Shown here one piece after another: positions 54,602-64,000 of a stretch of DNA of 64,000 nt; position 1 is the stretch's first letter, and each line of letters opens with the position of its first letter. The notes beneath the pieces were generated by a model that did no database searches, was not told the origin of the DNA, and saw only the letters and a program-made list of their open reading frames with translations. The stretch is from Galeopsis tetrahit. Its lineage: Eukaryota; Streptophyta; Magnoliopsida; Lamiales; Lamiaceae. The stretch covers positions 62,964,867 to 63,028,866 of the forward strand of contig OY776130.1 of NCBI GenBank assembly GCA_963675135.1, written 5' to 3'. The position numbers and the translations under genes are program-made.

Positions 54602-55840
54602 GAGTATCTGCAAAATTGAAGTTTGCTGCTTAGATGAACTCATGAACATATCATATACAGTAGTAGTTAATTAAGCAGAAATTGCAATAATCTTAGATTC
54701 ATTTGATTAGTTGCTTTGTAGAAATTGATTTTGTATATTGGAATGTTTGGAGTCATGATAATTGTAAAACGTCTTTTTGTCTGATTTATATTAGGCCTTC
54801 GAGCTTTAAATCTATTTCTTGAAATATCTTATACAGGGGAGTAAGACACCAAGAACATGATTTTTTTTAATTTGGAAACAAGTGCACCTAATTTACTAGA
54901 GTAGGGTCAATTGTAGATACAAGTAATTTGGGAAGTATATGCAATTATCGGTTGCATATATAAAAAAATGCATGCATATTTGAAATTATATGCACTTATC
55001 GGTTGCATATAATAAAATATGCATATAGAATTTATGATACATGCTTATGTTATTATTATGCAATGCACATATTTGATATATGCACCCCCTATAAATATGT
55101 AATGCACACATTATGTATATGCATCAAACTACCAAAAATATCATACAAATATGCAATGCACAAATGCACAGCTTAAAAAACCAACGATTTCTTACATGCG
55201 AAAACTCCTTTGTACAATCAAACAAGTAGATGAAAAGACGAAACAAACATACCTTAAATCATTTTTCTTCAGATATAATCTAGGGATAATCTCTTACCTT
55301 TTTAAAATTTAATTCATTTGATTTTTCATATTCTACATTAATTAAATTAAATGATTCAAATCTGAAATTAATTATAATTATTTCAATTTCGAGTTTTGGA
55401 ACATCGAATAAGGAAAACTATTTTTTAAAAAAACTAAGTGTAATTAATTGCACGTTTAAGTTTTAAAAAAAAAAATCTTAGCATTGCTTAAAAAATAAAT
55501 TTTTTTAGTGAAGTGGTGGTTACAAAATTCATAGAGCTAATTCAAATTCATAGAGCTAATTCAAATTTACTAAAAAAATTTATCTTGAAACTTAAAGTTT
55601 TAGAGTGAATTGTCATATTCTGTTTTTTCCCCTAAAAAAAAAGTCTATAACAGTTCATGAACTAAACTCGTACCTTAAAATATGGAGTATTTAGCAGATC
55701 AATTTTTTTTTTTTTTGTATAAAGCGGTAAAGCCTACCTAGGCCCATTTCCAACCCTAATAATTCAATTGAACGTGTAAACGGACCATCTTAAGATTTAA
55801 AAGTTAATGTGACCAAAAATATAGAATACCATATATAATA
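54602..55840. other. AT-rich sequence with TTATCGGTTGCATAT repeats
   Basis: No gene. TATATGCAATTATCGGTTGC and TATGCACTTATCGGTTGCAT occur about 55 bases apart near 54950-55010, and ATGCATATA-type words recur to 55160. Confidence 0.4.
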
Positions 55841-55977
55841 TAGTCTTGGTCACCAAGCATAGTAGGGTTGACCAATTTACTTGCTTGCTACCCAATCTCA
55901 AGTCTCTCAATTTAATCACAATCAAAAACCTTGAATTCCCATCACCATCCAATTATACCCTCCAAACACAACCAAAA

Positions 55978-56230
55978 ATGAAGAAAGAAGTGCACCAACA
56001 TGGGGTGGTCCGAAACTATCGGACCCCGACTGTACGCAAACGCACTTTCACTTGGTTCCCCACCATACCCACCAACAAGCACGGCCGTCGAATATCCGAC
56101 ATTTGCCATGTCACACTTGCGGGCAAGTCAAAGGACAAGGTTAAAGGGACTCAAAAGATGAGATCGTCGTCCGATGACGTTTTGAACAACGTTTCCGAGT
56201 TTAAATCCGCTACGGCGGTACTCCACTATT

Positions 56231-56271
<41 letters not shown>

Positions 56272-56286
56272 TCTTATGATTTGTGA
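55978..56286 (+). CDS. unrecognised small basic protein with poly-Asp tail
   Basis: 102 residues from ATG 55978. The N-terminal half is basic and aromatic (KKEVHQHGVVRNYRTPTVRK, FTWFPTIPTNKHGRRISD); the C-terminus holds 12 consecutive Asp encoded by a (GAT)n microsatellite at about 56235-56270, then ESYDL. An upstream non-ATG extension in the same frame is open but less likely. No intron, signal peptide or membrane segment. I do not recognise a family; codon use and composition look gene-like up to the microsatellite. A SINE follows 140 bp downstream. Confidence 0.45.
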
Positions 56287-56411
56287 GGTAGGGTTTGTTT
56301 GGTAAGTAATATGTTGATGGAGATCTGAAAAAAAAAAAAAAAAAAGAAAGGAAGGAGGATCTTTTGAGATGTTAGTTAAATTTAGCTCTAGTTACCGTAT
56401 AGAGAATAATT

Positions 56412-56552
56412 GAAAGTTGTATTTTTTTTTTTAAATTACATTAAATACCCATCCCTTTTTTCCTCTCCCTATAACTCGAACCCAGGATCTAAGACCTAGG
56501 TAGTGGTGCTCTAACCACTTGAGCTATCCCACTTTATCGAAAGTTGTATTTT
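56412..56552 (-). mobile_element. full-length tRNA-derived SINE with 14-bp target duplication
   Basis: The element 56426-56538 is flanked by GAAAGTTGTATTTT at 56412-56425 and 56539-56552. On the minus strand it shows box A (AGCTCAAGTGGTTAGAG), box B (GGGTTCGAGT), a body ending GGGATGGGTATTTAATGTAA and an A-rich tail. It is the best reference copy of the family; others lie at 358, 17005 and 63901. Confidence 0.9.
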
Positions 56553-57955
56553 ATTGTTACTCATAATTTCCAAATTTCCAATGTGTTGCAATGAAATATT
56601 CATATCAATTTTTATTTTTATTTTCATTCAATTGTTTGTCAATATTCTTGAATTTCACGTGGATAAGTGTGACATGACTTTCTGATGTGCGAGATTATTG
56701 GCTTTCGCCTTTTATAATATGTTACTCCAATCTTGCAACAATTATTTTGAGAGAATTTTACTGAACATAAAATTTGGAACAATAATAGAAGAATTACAAG
56801 TATGGAATGAATTGAAAGAATAAACATATTCTTAATTAAAAAATAAAAAGCGATCTTGTGGGTGACGTATATATATTGGGAAGAAATTAGAAAAAACTTT
56901 TTAGATGATAAATAACTCCGAGTGACTACTGAACAGTCAGATTTTTTTTTTTAATTTTATTATAATTTATAGGAGACTTAGTAAACATTACTATTATTAT
57001 AAAAATAAATAGACGTATACTTACCAAAATTTTCTATTTTTTATATAATTTCCAAGACATTTTATTACATTTATTAAAATTGAAAAAGTTAGACTTAATT
57101 TATTTTTTGTAGAAAGATCTTTTATTATTCCTGACTCATAAAACACGAAGCAGTGTCCAAAATGTGAAGATATTAGTCTTATCAACATTTTTATAAAAAA
57201 TAAGAAATCATTTTCTATCTTTAGTTAGAATCTAACCCCCTTGACATCCGTCCAAATTTTAATATTTTATCGGTTGGACAATGAATGCTTTAAAAATATA
57301 TTAAAATATTATTAGACACTCCTACAATTTTTATAACATAATACTTTTAAATGTAAATGTACAAAATTTAAAACACACTAAACTAAATAAATCTTTAACC
57401 TCACATAATTGGGATAGACTAAAGAGTTTCAAATAATGCTCAATTTTAATACATGAGTATCAATTTTCACACTGATTTTAATTGAAAAATTACAAAAAGA
57501 GGAATAAAGGTAAGTATACGGAGAATCTGAGATCTTTTTAACTTTATTAAAGTGGTCAAATTAAAATATTGTGTAAAAAAATATAATGATATAAAAGGTA
57601 AATATATGAAATTAATTTTAAAGACAAGAATTGTAAGAAACTTTTATTTGAGTATAAAATTAATGTAAAAAAATAAATATGAAAACTGATTTAGAACATT
57701 CGATATATATTTTTTATTAGTAATAGCAAAAAAATAGAAAATAATATTAAATACATACAATAAATTAATAATTACTCCTACATTCTATTATTTGTTTATT
57801 TTTATCGCAAAAACTTAGATGCAATGAAATATTGCAAATTTGGTAAGTGGGCTGCAAATATGTATTGGGCTTCTTTTAATTCGTTTGACTGACCCATGCT
57901 CAGACCCGCTCCATAATTCAATTAAGATCCGTCCAAAAATTGAATTAAGACCCGC
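56553..57955. other. AT-rich intergenic sequence
   Basis: No gene, RNA or element recognised over about 1.4 kb. Confidence 0.4.
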
Positions 57956-58974
57956 TCCATAATTTGACCCGTTCGATTTTCACTTCATTTAATTCAAAAG
58001 CGGTTTTACTCCTCACTTCAAACTTCAAAGCGTTTTCTGTGGCTTTTCCAACACACTTCCTTCTTCCTCGATTTCGTCTTTCTCTCTTTCCTCTCTGTGG
58101 ACTTTGGCATTTAGCAGACATTTTCGACATTTTCGACGGTTTTGAGCATTTTTTCGCGCAGTTTTTTCATATAAGTTCAAGGTATGTATGTTTAGTTTGT
58201 TGTAACCGGTTTCTTTGTTGTTCGTGCGAAGTTTCTTTTCTATTTTCTCTTCGATTGTTTGTTTAGTACTTGTTTTTTTGTGATTTTTTACTTTTTTCTG
58301 TAGTGTTTGCCTGCTTATGTAAAGTTTTGTTGATTTTAGTGTTTTTCTTTTTATTTACTGATTTTTTTAAAATTTTAGTTGATTTTAGGGTTTTCTCCTT
58401 CTGTGTTACTGGTTTTTTTGTAAAGTTTATTTATATTTTAGGGTTTAGATCTTCTATTTTAGTGATTTTTCTGTAATGTGTAGTTGATTTTAGGGGTTTC
58501 TTCTATTTACTGATTTTATTGTAATGTTTGGTTGATTTTAGTGTTTTAAACTTCCGAGTTTACTGATTGTTTTGTTTTTTATGTTACTGCATATGAAGAT
58601 TTTTTTGTTTATTGTTCATTTAATGTATATTTGAATTTATGTTATGTTTTTTGTTTACTGCATTATCATAATTTTCTTTTGTTTTAATGTAGTACCATGC
58701 ATTTCTCATGTAGTAGCCAAAACTTTCTTTGTAGTAACTATTTTCTAATTTGTAGTTTTTAATTAAACTTGTATTTATGTAGTAGTAAGATCATTCTTCT
58801 AGTCTACTAGTTCATTTATATACATGTATTGACAATATTTTTCTCATCTAGTAGCACATTTGCATACATGTAGTAACTAATTTTGTTTATGTAGTAGTTT
58901 ACATATGTTGTTGTAGTATTTACATTTCTCTACATGTACTAGTATTTTAACACATTTTATATGTGTAGGGTATA
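57900..58974 (+). promoter_or_regulatory. probable promoter, 5' UTR exon and first intron of the gene at 58975
   Basis: A direct repeat GACCCGCTCCATAATT (57903, 57950) and a pyrimidine-rich leader end at CAAG followed by GTATGT (58180-58187), a good donor. The following T-rich stretch to 58970 would be the intron, ending TGTGTAG just before the ATG. The intron contains many ATGTAGTA-type words. Confidence 0.45.
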
Positions 58975-61527
58975 ATGGAAGCAGACTGCAAAGGTGACTC
59001 TATACCAATGTTGTTTATGGATGCTCCTCCTTCTGGCACAAAGAGAAGAAGAAAGATGAGAGCAGTACGTACAAAGAAGAAACCAAAGTCTGTTGTTAAG
59101 TCTGATCCAAAGCTTGATGTTGAGTCTAATGATTCAGTTGAGTTTATTAAGCGTGTTAGGACGTTTATTCCACATGGAAAGCCAACTGGGGTTGTTGAAG
59201 TTATTAAAAATCTAAACCCCAAGCAAATTCAAGATGTTAAGGATATTGGTTTTGGGGGACTTTTAGAATTAAGGATGACAAAATTGTTTGATTATGATAT
59301 GCTTCAGTGGTTAGTTAAGAATTTTTATCATAGTAGCTGGATGATGTCGGTTGGTAGATCCCGTAGCTTTGTTCTGGGGCCAGATGATGTTTATGACATT
59401 TTTATGCTCCCTAGGGGTGGTGATTATGAAGTCTCAAGTTATACTAATATTTACTTTTTTTTCTTGTTTATGTCTGTTCATAAGAAAGTAAATTCTGGAG
59501 AGAAGGTTTGTGGAGATGATACTGAGGTATTTACATCTTTTTATTTTACTATTTTAAATTTGTTAATTGTAAGACAGAGGGTTCGCCCTGTCTTATAAAA
59601 GGCGTCCAGTGGAGAGTTGACACGTCACTTTGCTTCGTCATTGCAATCGCCCTTCGCAATTACTTAAAATATTTAATTTTTATTAAAAAAATTATAAAAT
59701 TACTAGAATACCCTTATAATATTATTTTAAAAATACATACAAATTTACAAAATTAACCCTCTTTTATTTCAAATAATCTCAACCAAATATCTTTTTTTGA
59801 TTATAATTCAATTCAATTAAAAATACACCATTAGATATTGTAACACCCTAGAATTAGGCACAAATCTCTGATCTCTTTTTTCCCCTTCCTGTTTTCCCTT
59901 TTTTTGCTCATTTTTCAAAAAAAAAAAATTCAAACTCTTTATTTTTTCATTTTTTTTCTTTTACTTTTTTTTTTTAAATTTTAATACAAGATAATATTAT
60001 ATGTATAATTTTATTATAATCAATAATATCATAAACAACAATTAATAATACCATGAACATTAATTAGTAATATTTTATTACATCTAATTTCACCTAAAAT
60101 CGGAGGAATTCAGTGGGTGCGACACGGGGGTGAACTGCAGAATTTTGTCCGTGCAATTTCATTGAGATTGAGGAGTGAAATGAGTAAACAGGTGTGTGTG
60201 ACTGGAATCTGAGGCCCAGTTCCCTGGAAGGCCCAATGGCTGGGAACCCTGGCTGAAGTGCAGTCGCTGTCGTCGGAAAGGTTGCCGCCGGCAAGGTCGC
60301 GGGCTGCGACTTCCGGCAAGGAGACTTGACGGCGACCGCCGTGCAAGTGATGGCCAAGGCCAAGTCGACGTCGGGAGGATGGGAGCCCAAGTCATTTTCG
60401 CGTGAGAGGCCTCGCCGGAGAGAGAAGGGAGGCTCCCGCGACTTCCGGCAAGAAGAATCGACGGCGACCGCCGTGCAAGTGGTGGCCAGAGCCAAGTCGA
60501 CTCGGGAGGATGGGAGCCCGAGTCGTTTTCGTGTGAGGGGCCTCGCCGGCGAGAGAGAAGGGAGGCTCCGGCGTTGAGCTCAAAATCCGGCGAGCACAAC
60601 TTCAATCTTCCGGCCATGAGAAGCAGCATTTGTTTCTCTAAGAAAATTGCAAGAATTCTTCAAATCTAAATCTGGTAATTGGAAAATTGTGAGTTTACTC
60701 CAAAGCTTTAAAAAATGGGCTTCCAGCAAGTGAATTCGGATAGCTACGGAAAAGGCCATCACTGGTTCAAGCATGAATCCCTTTGAAGATTTCATGGTAA
60801 GAGAAAGAGATGCAAAGAGCACCATGTTTCGAGAGAATTCATGGATTTTTCTAATGCCAAGAAGAAAAAAATTGGGGAATTTGAGCAAAATTTTGTGTCC
60901 AAGCTTTGGTGAATGAGGAACAGAAAATTGTGAAAGCAGAAGATGTCTGAATATTTACGTAATTTTTTAATTTAATATTTTTATTTATTTTAAAATAAAA
61001 TGGTATTTTAGTCATTTTATATATATCAATTTAATTTATTAGTAGGGCGATATAGTGTAATTGCATAATGCATAGAGCAAACACAGTAATGCGAAGTGCA
61101 ATCATATAAATTAAATTCAATACGTCAGATCAACGATCTAACGGTATTTTAAGTATTGTCTTTTGTAAGACAGTGCGAAACCTGTTTTACCATAGAAAGA
61201 CCCTACTTTTTATACATGTAGTAATCTTTTTCTGTTCTTGTAGTTTTTTAAACTTGTTATACTAATATTTACTTTTTTTTCTTGTTTATGTCTGTTCATC
61301 AGAAAGTAAATTCTGGAGAGAAGGTTTGTGGAGATGATACTGAGGTATTTACATCTTTTTATTTTACTATTTTAAATTTATTAATTGTAGTATTAATTTT
61401 TTATACATGTAGTGATCTTTTTCTGTAATTGTAGCTTTTTAAACTTGTTATACTAATTTTTACTATTTTTTCTTGTTATGTCTGTTATCAGGAAGGAAGA
61501 AGGAATGATTCTGAAAATAATGTTGAG
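58975..61527 (+). CDS. multi-exon gene of the type linked to Ulp1-carrying Mutator elements (partial)
   Basis: The first coding exon starts at 58975. After a basic region (GTKRRRKMRAVRTKKKPKS, nuclear-localisation-like) comes a domain with LNPKQIQDVKDIGFGGLLEL, ML.WLVKNFYHSS and VLGPDDVYDIFMLPRGG. This pattern (GFGGLL.L ... WLV..F ... DV...LPRGG) is known from the N-terminal part of plant transposon-associated proteins, many of which end in a Ulp1-type protease; no protease is seen here. Small in-frame exons follow at 59485-59526 and 61303-61344, both encoding KVNSGEKVCGDDTE, and at 61492-61527 (EGRRNDSENNVE). The first of the twin exons has a weak acceptor (CATAAG instead of CATCAG). A 1.6-kb TIR element separates the twins. 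The 3' end of the gene is not found before the convergent gene at 61768. Confidence 0.5.
59569..61190. mobile_element. 1.6-kb TIR element with GC-rich cargo
   Basis: The left end GTAAGACAGAGGGTTCGC.. and the right end, complemented, GTAAAACAGGTTTCGCAC.. align over about 33 bp including CTGTCTTA.AAAAG. Such GTAAGACAG/CTGTCTTA termini suggest a Mutator-like element, but no target duplication is visible at these borders. It sits in an intron of the gene at 58975, within a duplicated segment. The centre (60100-60640) is strikingly GC-rich against the AT-rich surroundings, as for a captured gene fragment. Confidence 0.6.
60313..60576. repeat. two tandem copies of a 132-bp GC-rich unit
   Basis: Units at 60313-60444 and 60445-60576 share CGGCGACCGCCGTGCAAGTG, GAGGATGGGAGCCC and GAGAGAAGGGAGGCTCC. 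On the minus strand the repeat is open for 130-150 residues (HPPESTWLWPPLARRSPS-like against LPTSTWPWPSLARRSPSS) starting at an ATG at 60615-60617 (MAGRLKLCSP). No known domain; a captured coding or UTR fragment is likely. Confidence 0.7.
61258..61385. repeat. direct repeat of 59440-59570 (intron end, mini-exon, intron start)
   Basis: About 128 bp are almost identical to 59440-59570, with only a few differences, one of which changes the splice acceptor. A third, more diverged copy spans 61448-61540. Confidence 0.85.
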
Positions 61528-61767
61528 GTATTTATGTATATTTATGCAGTTTTTTAAATCTCTTAATTGTGGTATTACTTTTTATACATGTAGTAAACAA
61601 TTTATATAGATGTAGTAGTTTAAATTCTATTGAATTTGTAAAACATTAATCAAGATTCAGTAACAAGTTTTTATAAATGTAGTAAACATTTTTGTATACA
61701 TGTAGTAATATGCTTTCTGCTTTTTAAATCTGTTGTCTTATCTCATTTTTTATTCATATAGAAGTAG

Positions 61768-63872
61768 TTAATAATAACTCTTTCTTGCCATCTCATATCT
61801 CCAAAGGATTGTTCGATCAACTTTCCAGGTTTTAATCTGATCACTTCTCTTGTCCCAAATTGCTGATTTTGCAATTTTTGTCCACCTTTTCTTTATGTTA
61901 GAATCTGGTATAGTGTCCACATAATTTATGTGTAGTACTCTCAATGAATGACTACACAATATACCATGTTCTTCATATCTCTTGCAACTGCAACTGATAC
62001 AATTCATGCTGAAATCATAAATCACTTTCTGTGTCACACCACGCCGTGTCACGTCATACACCACTGTAGTATTATCAGCCCCAACTATTACTGAACTACT
62101 TGATATACACTTCAGAAACTCTACTTCAAATTTTTTGTAAACATTAGGTGTGTATATTTCAGAAGCATGTCTCACCAGTGCATTCATAGTCAATGATGAA
62201 TCTGGCTTTACCCTTGAGCTTTTGAACTCATCCTGTTTTTCCTTCATTCTCCAATCATCCACTATATTATAAAAAATCCAAAAAATTCAGTCAAGCTTGT
62301 TGTCTTCTTTGAATTGAATGAAATGGAACTATTTGCACTCTCACTCCTTTGGGAAGATAGGAGTCCAGCTGAGAAGAAATCCTTGTTTAGTGCAGTACAC
62401 CACTTCTCCCTTAAACTGTATAATCTCGTAAACCATTCATTATCCTGTAGATCATATCTTGAAAGCAATCCATTCCAGCGTCTCTCATACTCATCTTCAT
62501 CAGTACACCATGATAAGCACTTGTTGAATTCTTCTTTAAAATCTTCATCACACTTTAGTTTTGCAAATCTAGAAACTGCATTTTGCTGGAGGTGCCATAT
62601 ACAGATATACAGAGTCTGTGCCTTGTTTCAGGAAAAATCTGTTAAAGTATAAATTTATTTAATGTAGTAACAAACATAATATGATGTAGTATATCAGTAA
62701 TATTCATGTAGTAAGCATTTTGTTGGAGGTGCCATATGCAGAGTGTGCCTTGTTTCATGGAAAATCTGTAGAAGTATAAATTTATTTCATGTAGTAACAA
62801 ACATTATATGATGTAGTATATCCGATATATTCATGTAGTAACTAGTGTTATTTCATGTAATTTTATAAGTTCATACCTTTTCTATTGCATTTGATATAAC
62901 TGCATCTTGGTCTGTAAATATTGTTACTGGACTCCTTCCACCCATAGACTTCTTGAACACTGTGAATAGCCATTCAAAAGTTTCTATCTTCTCATTTGAT
63001 AAAAATGCACATCCAAACATAGTATTTCTCCAATGGTTGTTAATTCCCACAAACGGTGCACATATGAGGTTGTACCTGTTAGTACGGTAGGTTGTGTCGA
63101 ACACCATTACATCACCATATATTCCATAATCCTCCTTCATCATTGAATCTCTCCAAAAAAACATTACTCATTCTTCCCTCATCATCCATTTGTACTCTGT
63201 AAAAAAAGTCAGACTCTTCAATGTTTTGGTTTTGTATTAATTCCATGAAAGTCTTTGTATCACCACCATCTATGGCCTTCATTCTTTCACGATTTACAAA
63301 GTTCAAGTGGTCTCTCATTGTGTGCCCAACTTGCTCTTCACCCCCAACATTAAATGCAAGGTATCAGAAAGAGTCGGCTGGTTTAATACCAGATGATACC
63401 ATATCCACAATTACAAGAGCCTTTCCATCTTTTAATACCAGATGATACCATTCTTGTCTTTCACAACCTCATACATTCCATCCACAAGTTTTATCCTCAT
63501 TTGAGCTTTGCAATTAGTTCTTGAATCTCCCCGTCTCTTTTTATCTGGTACATCCTTGCTCTTGTCCTTCACACCATTGCAAGAGCAAACATAAAGTTTA
63601 GATACTACTGTTTTGTTTCCATACTTAGAGAGTATTCCAGTTGATTTTCGTACAATAAAACCAACAATTCTAGCATGCGCACAGTAGATGTCAAACATTT
63701 CACTTTCATTTTCTCTTCTTATTCCCATTAGTGAATCCCCATATTCACTATAGTCAGTCTCCTCTTCTATTGTTTCTGTTTCAGCCTCTTTTTCAGTTGC
63801 TACAGTAGCAGATTCAAGTAGCAGTGTACCTATTTTTATCATTAAAACAATAAACTTCATGTAGTAAATCAA
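61768..63872 (-). pseudogene. FAR1/MULE-type transposase gene, broken
   Basis: From 63872 leftward: a FAR1 DNA-binding domain (MFDIYCAHARIVGFIVRKST, YVCSCNGVK, DSRTNCKAQMRIKL), the linker DHLNFVNRERMKAIDGGDTK, the MULE transposase core (GDVMVFDTTYRTNRYNL, APFVGINNHWRNTMFGCAFL, FTDQDAVISNAI), a QRSESANSSI region and a SWIM zinc finger (CSCKRYEEHGILCSHSLRVL). Four lesions are visible: an in-frame TGA at 63364-63366, a frameshift in a T-run at about 63163, another at about 62600 and a fourth in a T-run at about 62265. A normal intron lies at about 62640-62876. It is convergent with the gene at 58975, which suggests both belong to one Mutator-type element whose ends I could not define. Confidence 0.82.
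62584..62840. repeat. tandem duplication of about 130 bp at the intron/exon border of the MULE transposase gene
   Basis: TGGAGGTGCCATAT.CAGA...GTATAAATTTATTT.ATGTAGTAACAAACAT occurs at 62586 and again at 62723, the second copy with small deletions. It duplicates the start of the third exon into the intron. Confidence 0.75.
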
Positions 63873-63900
63873 ATTTATTCATGTAGTAAACCATAAATCT

Positions 63901-64000
63901 GACAAAGTGGGATAGCTCAAGTGGTTAGAGCACCACTACCTAGGTCCTGGGTTCGAGTCATGGGGAGGGGAAAAAGGGATGGGTATTTAACTTCCATAAA
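63901..64000 (+). repeat. tRNA-derived SINE (cut by window end)
   Basis: GACAAAGTGGGATAGCTCAA, then a perfect box A and box B (GGGTTCGAGTC), then GGGATGGGTATTTAA; same family as 56426-56538. The A-rich tail and any target duplication lie outside the window. Confidence 0.8.

Noticed and set aside
58270..58476. 68-residue Phe-rich open frame
   Set aside because: It lies in a T-rich probable first intron between a good donor and acceptor and has no similarity.
1..64000. Integrated plant pararetrovirus or other viral genome
   Set aside because: All RT-containing sequences have the LTR, primer-site and domain order of Ty3 or Ty1/copia retrotransposons; no movement- or coat-protein-like region was seen.

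Overview
The window looks like AT-rich nuclear DNA of a eudicot plant. Introns have GT..AG borders, and single host genes are scattered among LTR retrotransposons, a CACTA element, Mutator-like elements, MITEs and tRNA-derived SINEs. Host families recognised are a plant L-cysteine desulfhydrase, a class III peroxidase, a plant SGNH esterase, and fragments of PDR-type ABCG transporter, ribosomal protein eL30, GLTP1-like, ARM-repeat and cyclase-like genes. A more precise taxon cannot be justified from the sequence alone. I found no new defence or biosynthetic system; the notable content is mobile-element biology and gene decay.

1-21.4 kb: a tandem duplication of a two-gene unit, both genes on the minus strand. 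The unit is a small two-helix membrane protein gene followed by an L-cysteine desulfhydrase-like gene. Copy B is intact (desulfhydrase 11336-12643; membrane protein exons 18733-18875 and 20142-20289). Copy A is cut by the window start at the desulfhydrase, and its membrane protein gene has a one-base frameshift and a young Ty3/gypsy element (2402-7688) in its intron. The spacers of the two copies were colonised independently: a TIR element with 9-bp target duplication, a fold-back MITE, a nested Stowaway MITE and a SINE in B; a SINE fragment and half a fold-back MITE in A.

21.4-28.7 kb: gene debris and repeats. It holds a first-exon-like PDR/ABCG fragment (22328-22459), the 5' end of an eL30 gene with its intron (24190-24261), a minisatellite (about 23390-23860), and two 1.1-kb Mutator-like elements in opposite orientation, each with a 9-bp target duplication.

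28.7-39.2 kb: one complete 10.5-kb CACTA (En/Spm) element. It carries a TNP2-like transposase gene with a frameshift and an in-frame stop, a TNP1/TNPA-type gene, a GRF zinc-finger membrane protein gene and a captured LRR-gene fragment. Arrays of a CCGTCGG/CCGACGG motif lie at both ends and beside internal transcription starts.

39.2-51.5 kb: Copia and LINE scraps, then an 8.7-kb segment bounded by about 695-bp inverted repeats, each carrying two exons of a cyclase-like gene next to a CACTA-type terminus. Inside are a class III peroxidase gene split in its last exon by a 5.0-kb Ty1/copia element (44405-49399) and an ARM-repeat gene fragment.

51.5-58 kb: an SGNH esterase pseudogene, a Stowaway MITE, a GLTP1-like 5' fragment, a small ORF with a poly-Asp tail and a full SINE with a 14-bp target duplication.

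58-64 kb: a plus-strand multi-exon gene of the type found beside Ulp1-carrying Mutator elements faces a broken FAR1/MULE transposase gene on the minus strand. Between them lies a 1.6-kb TIR element with a GC-rich, tandemly repeated cargo. A short ATGTAGTA-type motif recurs in plus orientation across the whole block. The window ends inside a SINE.
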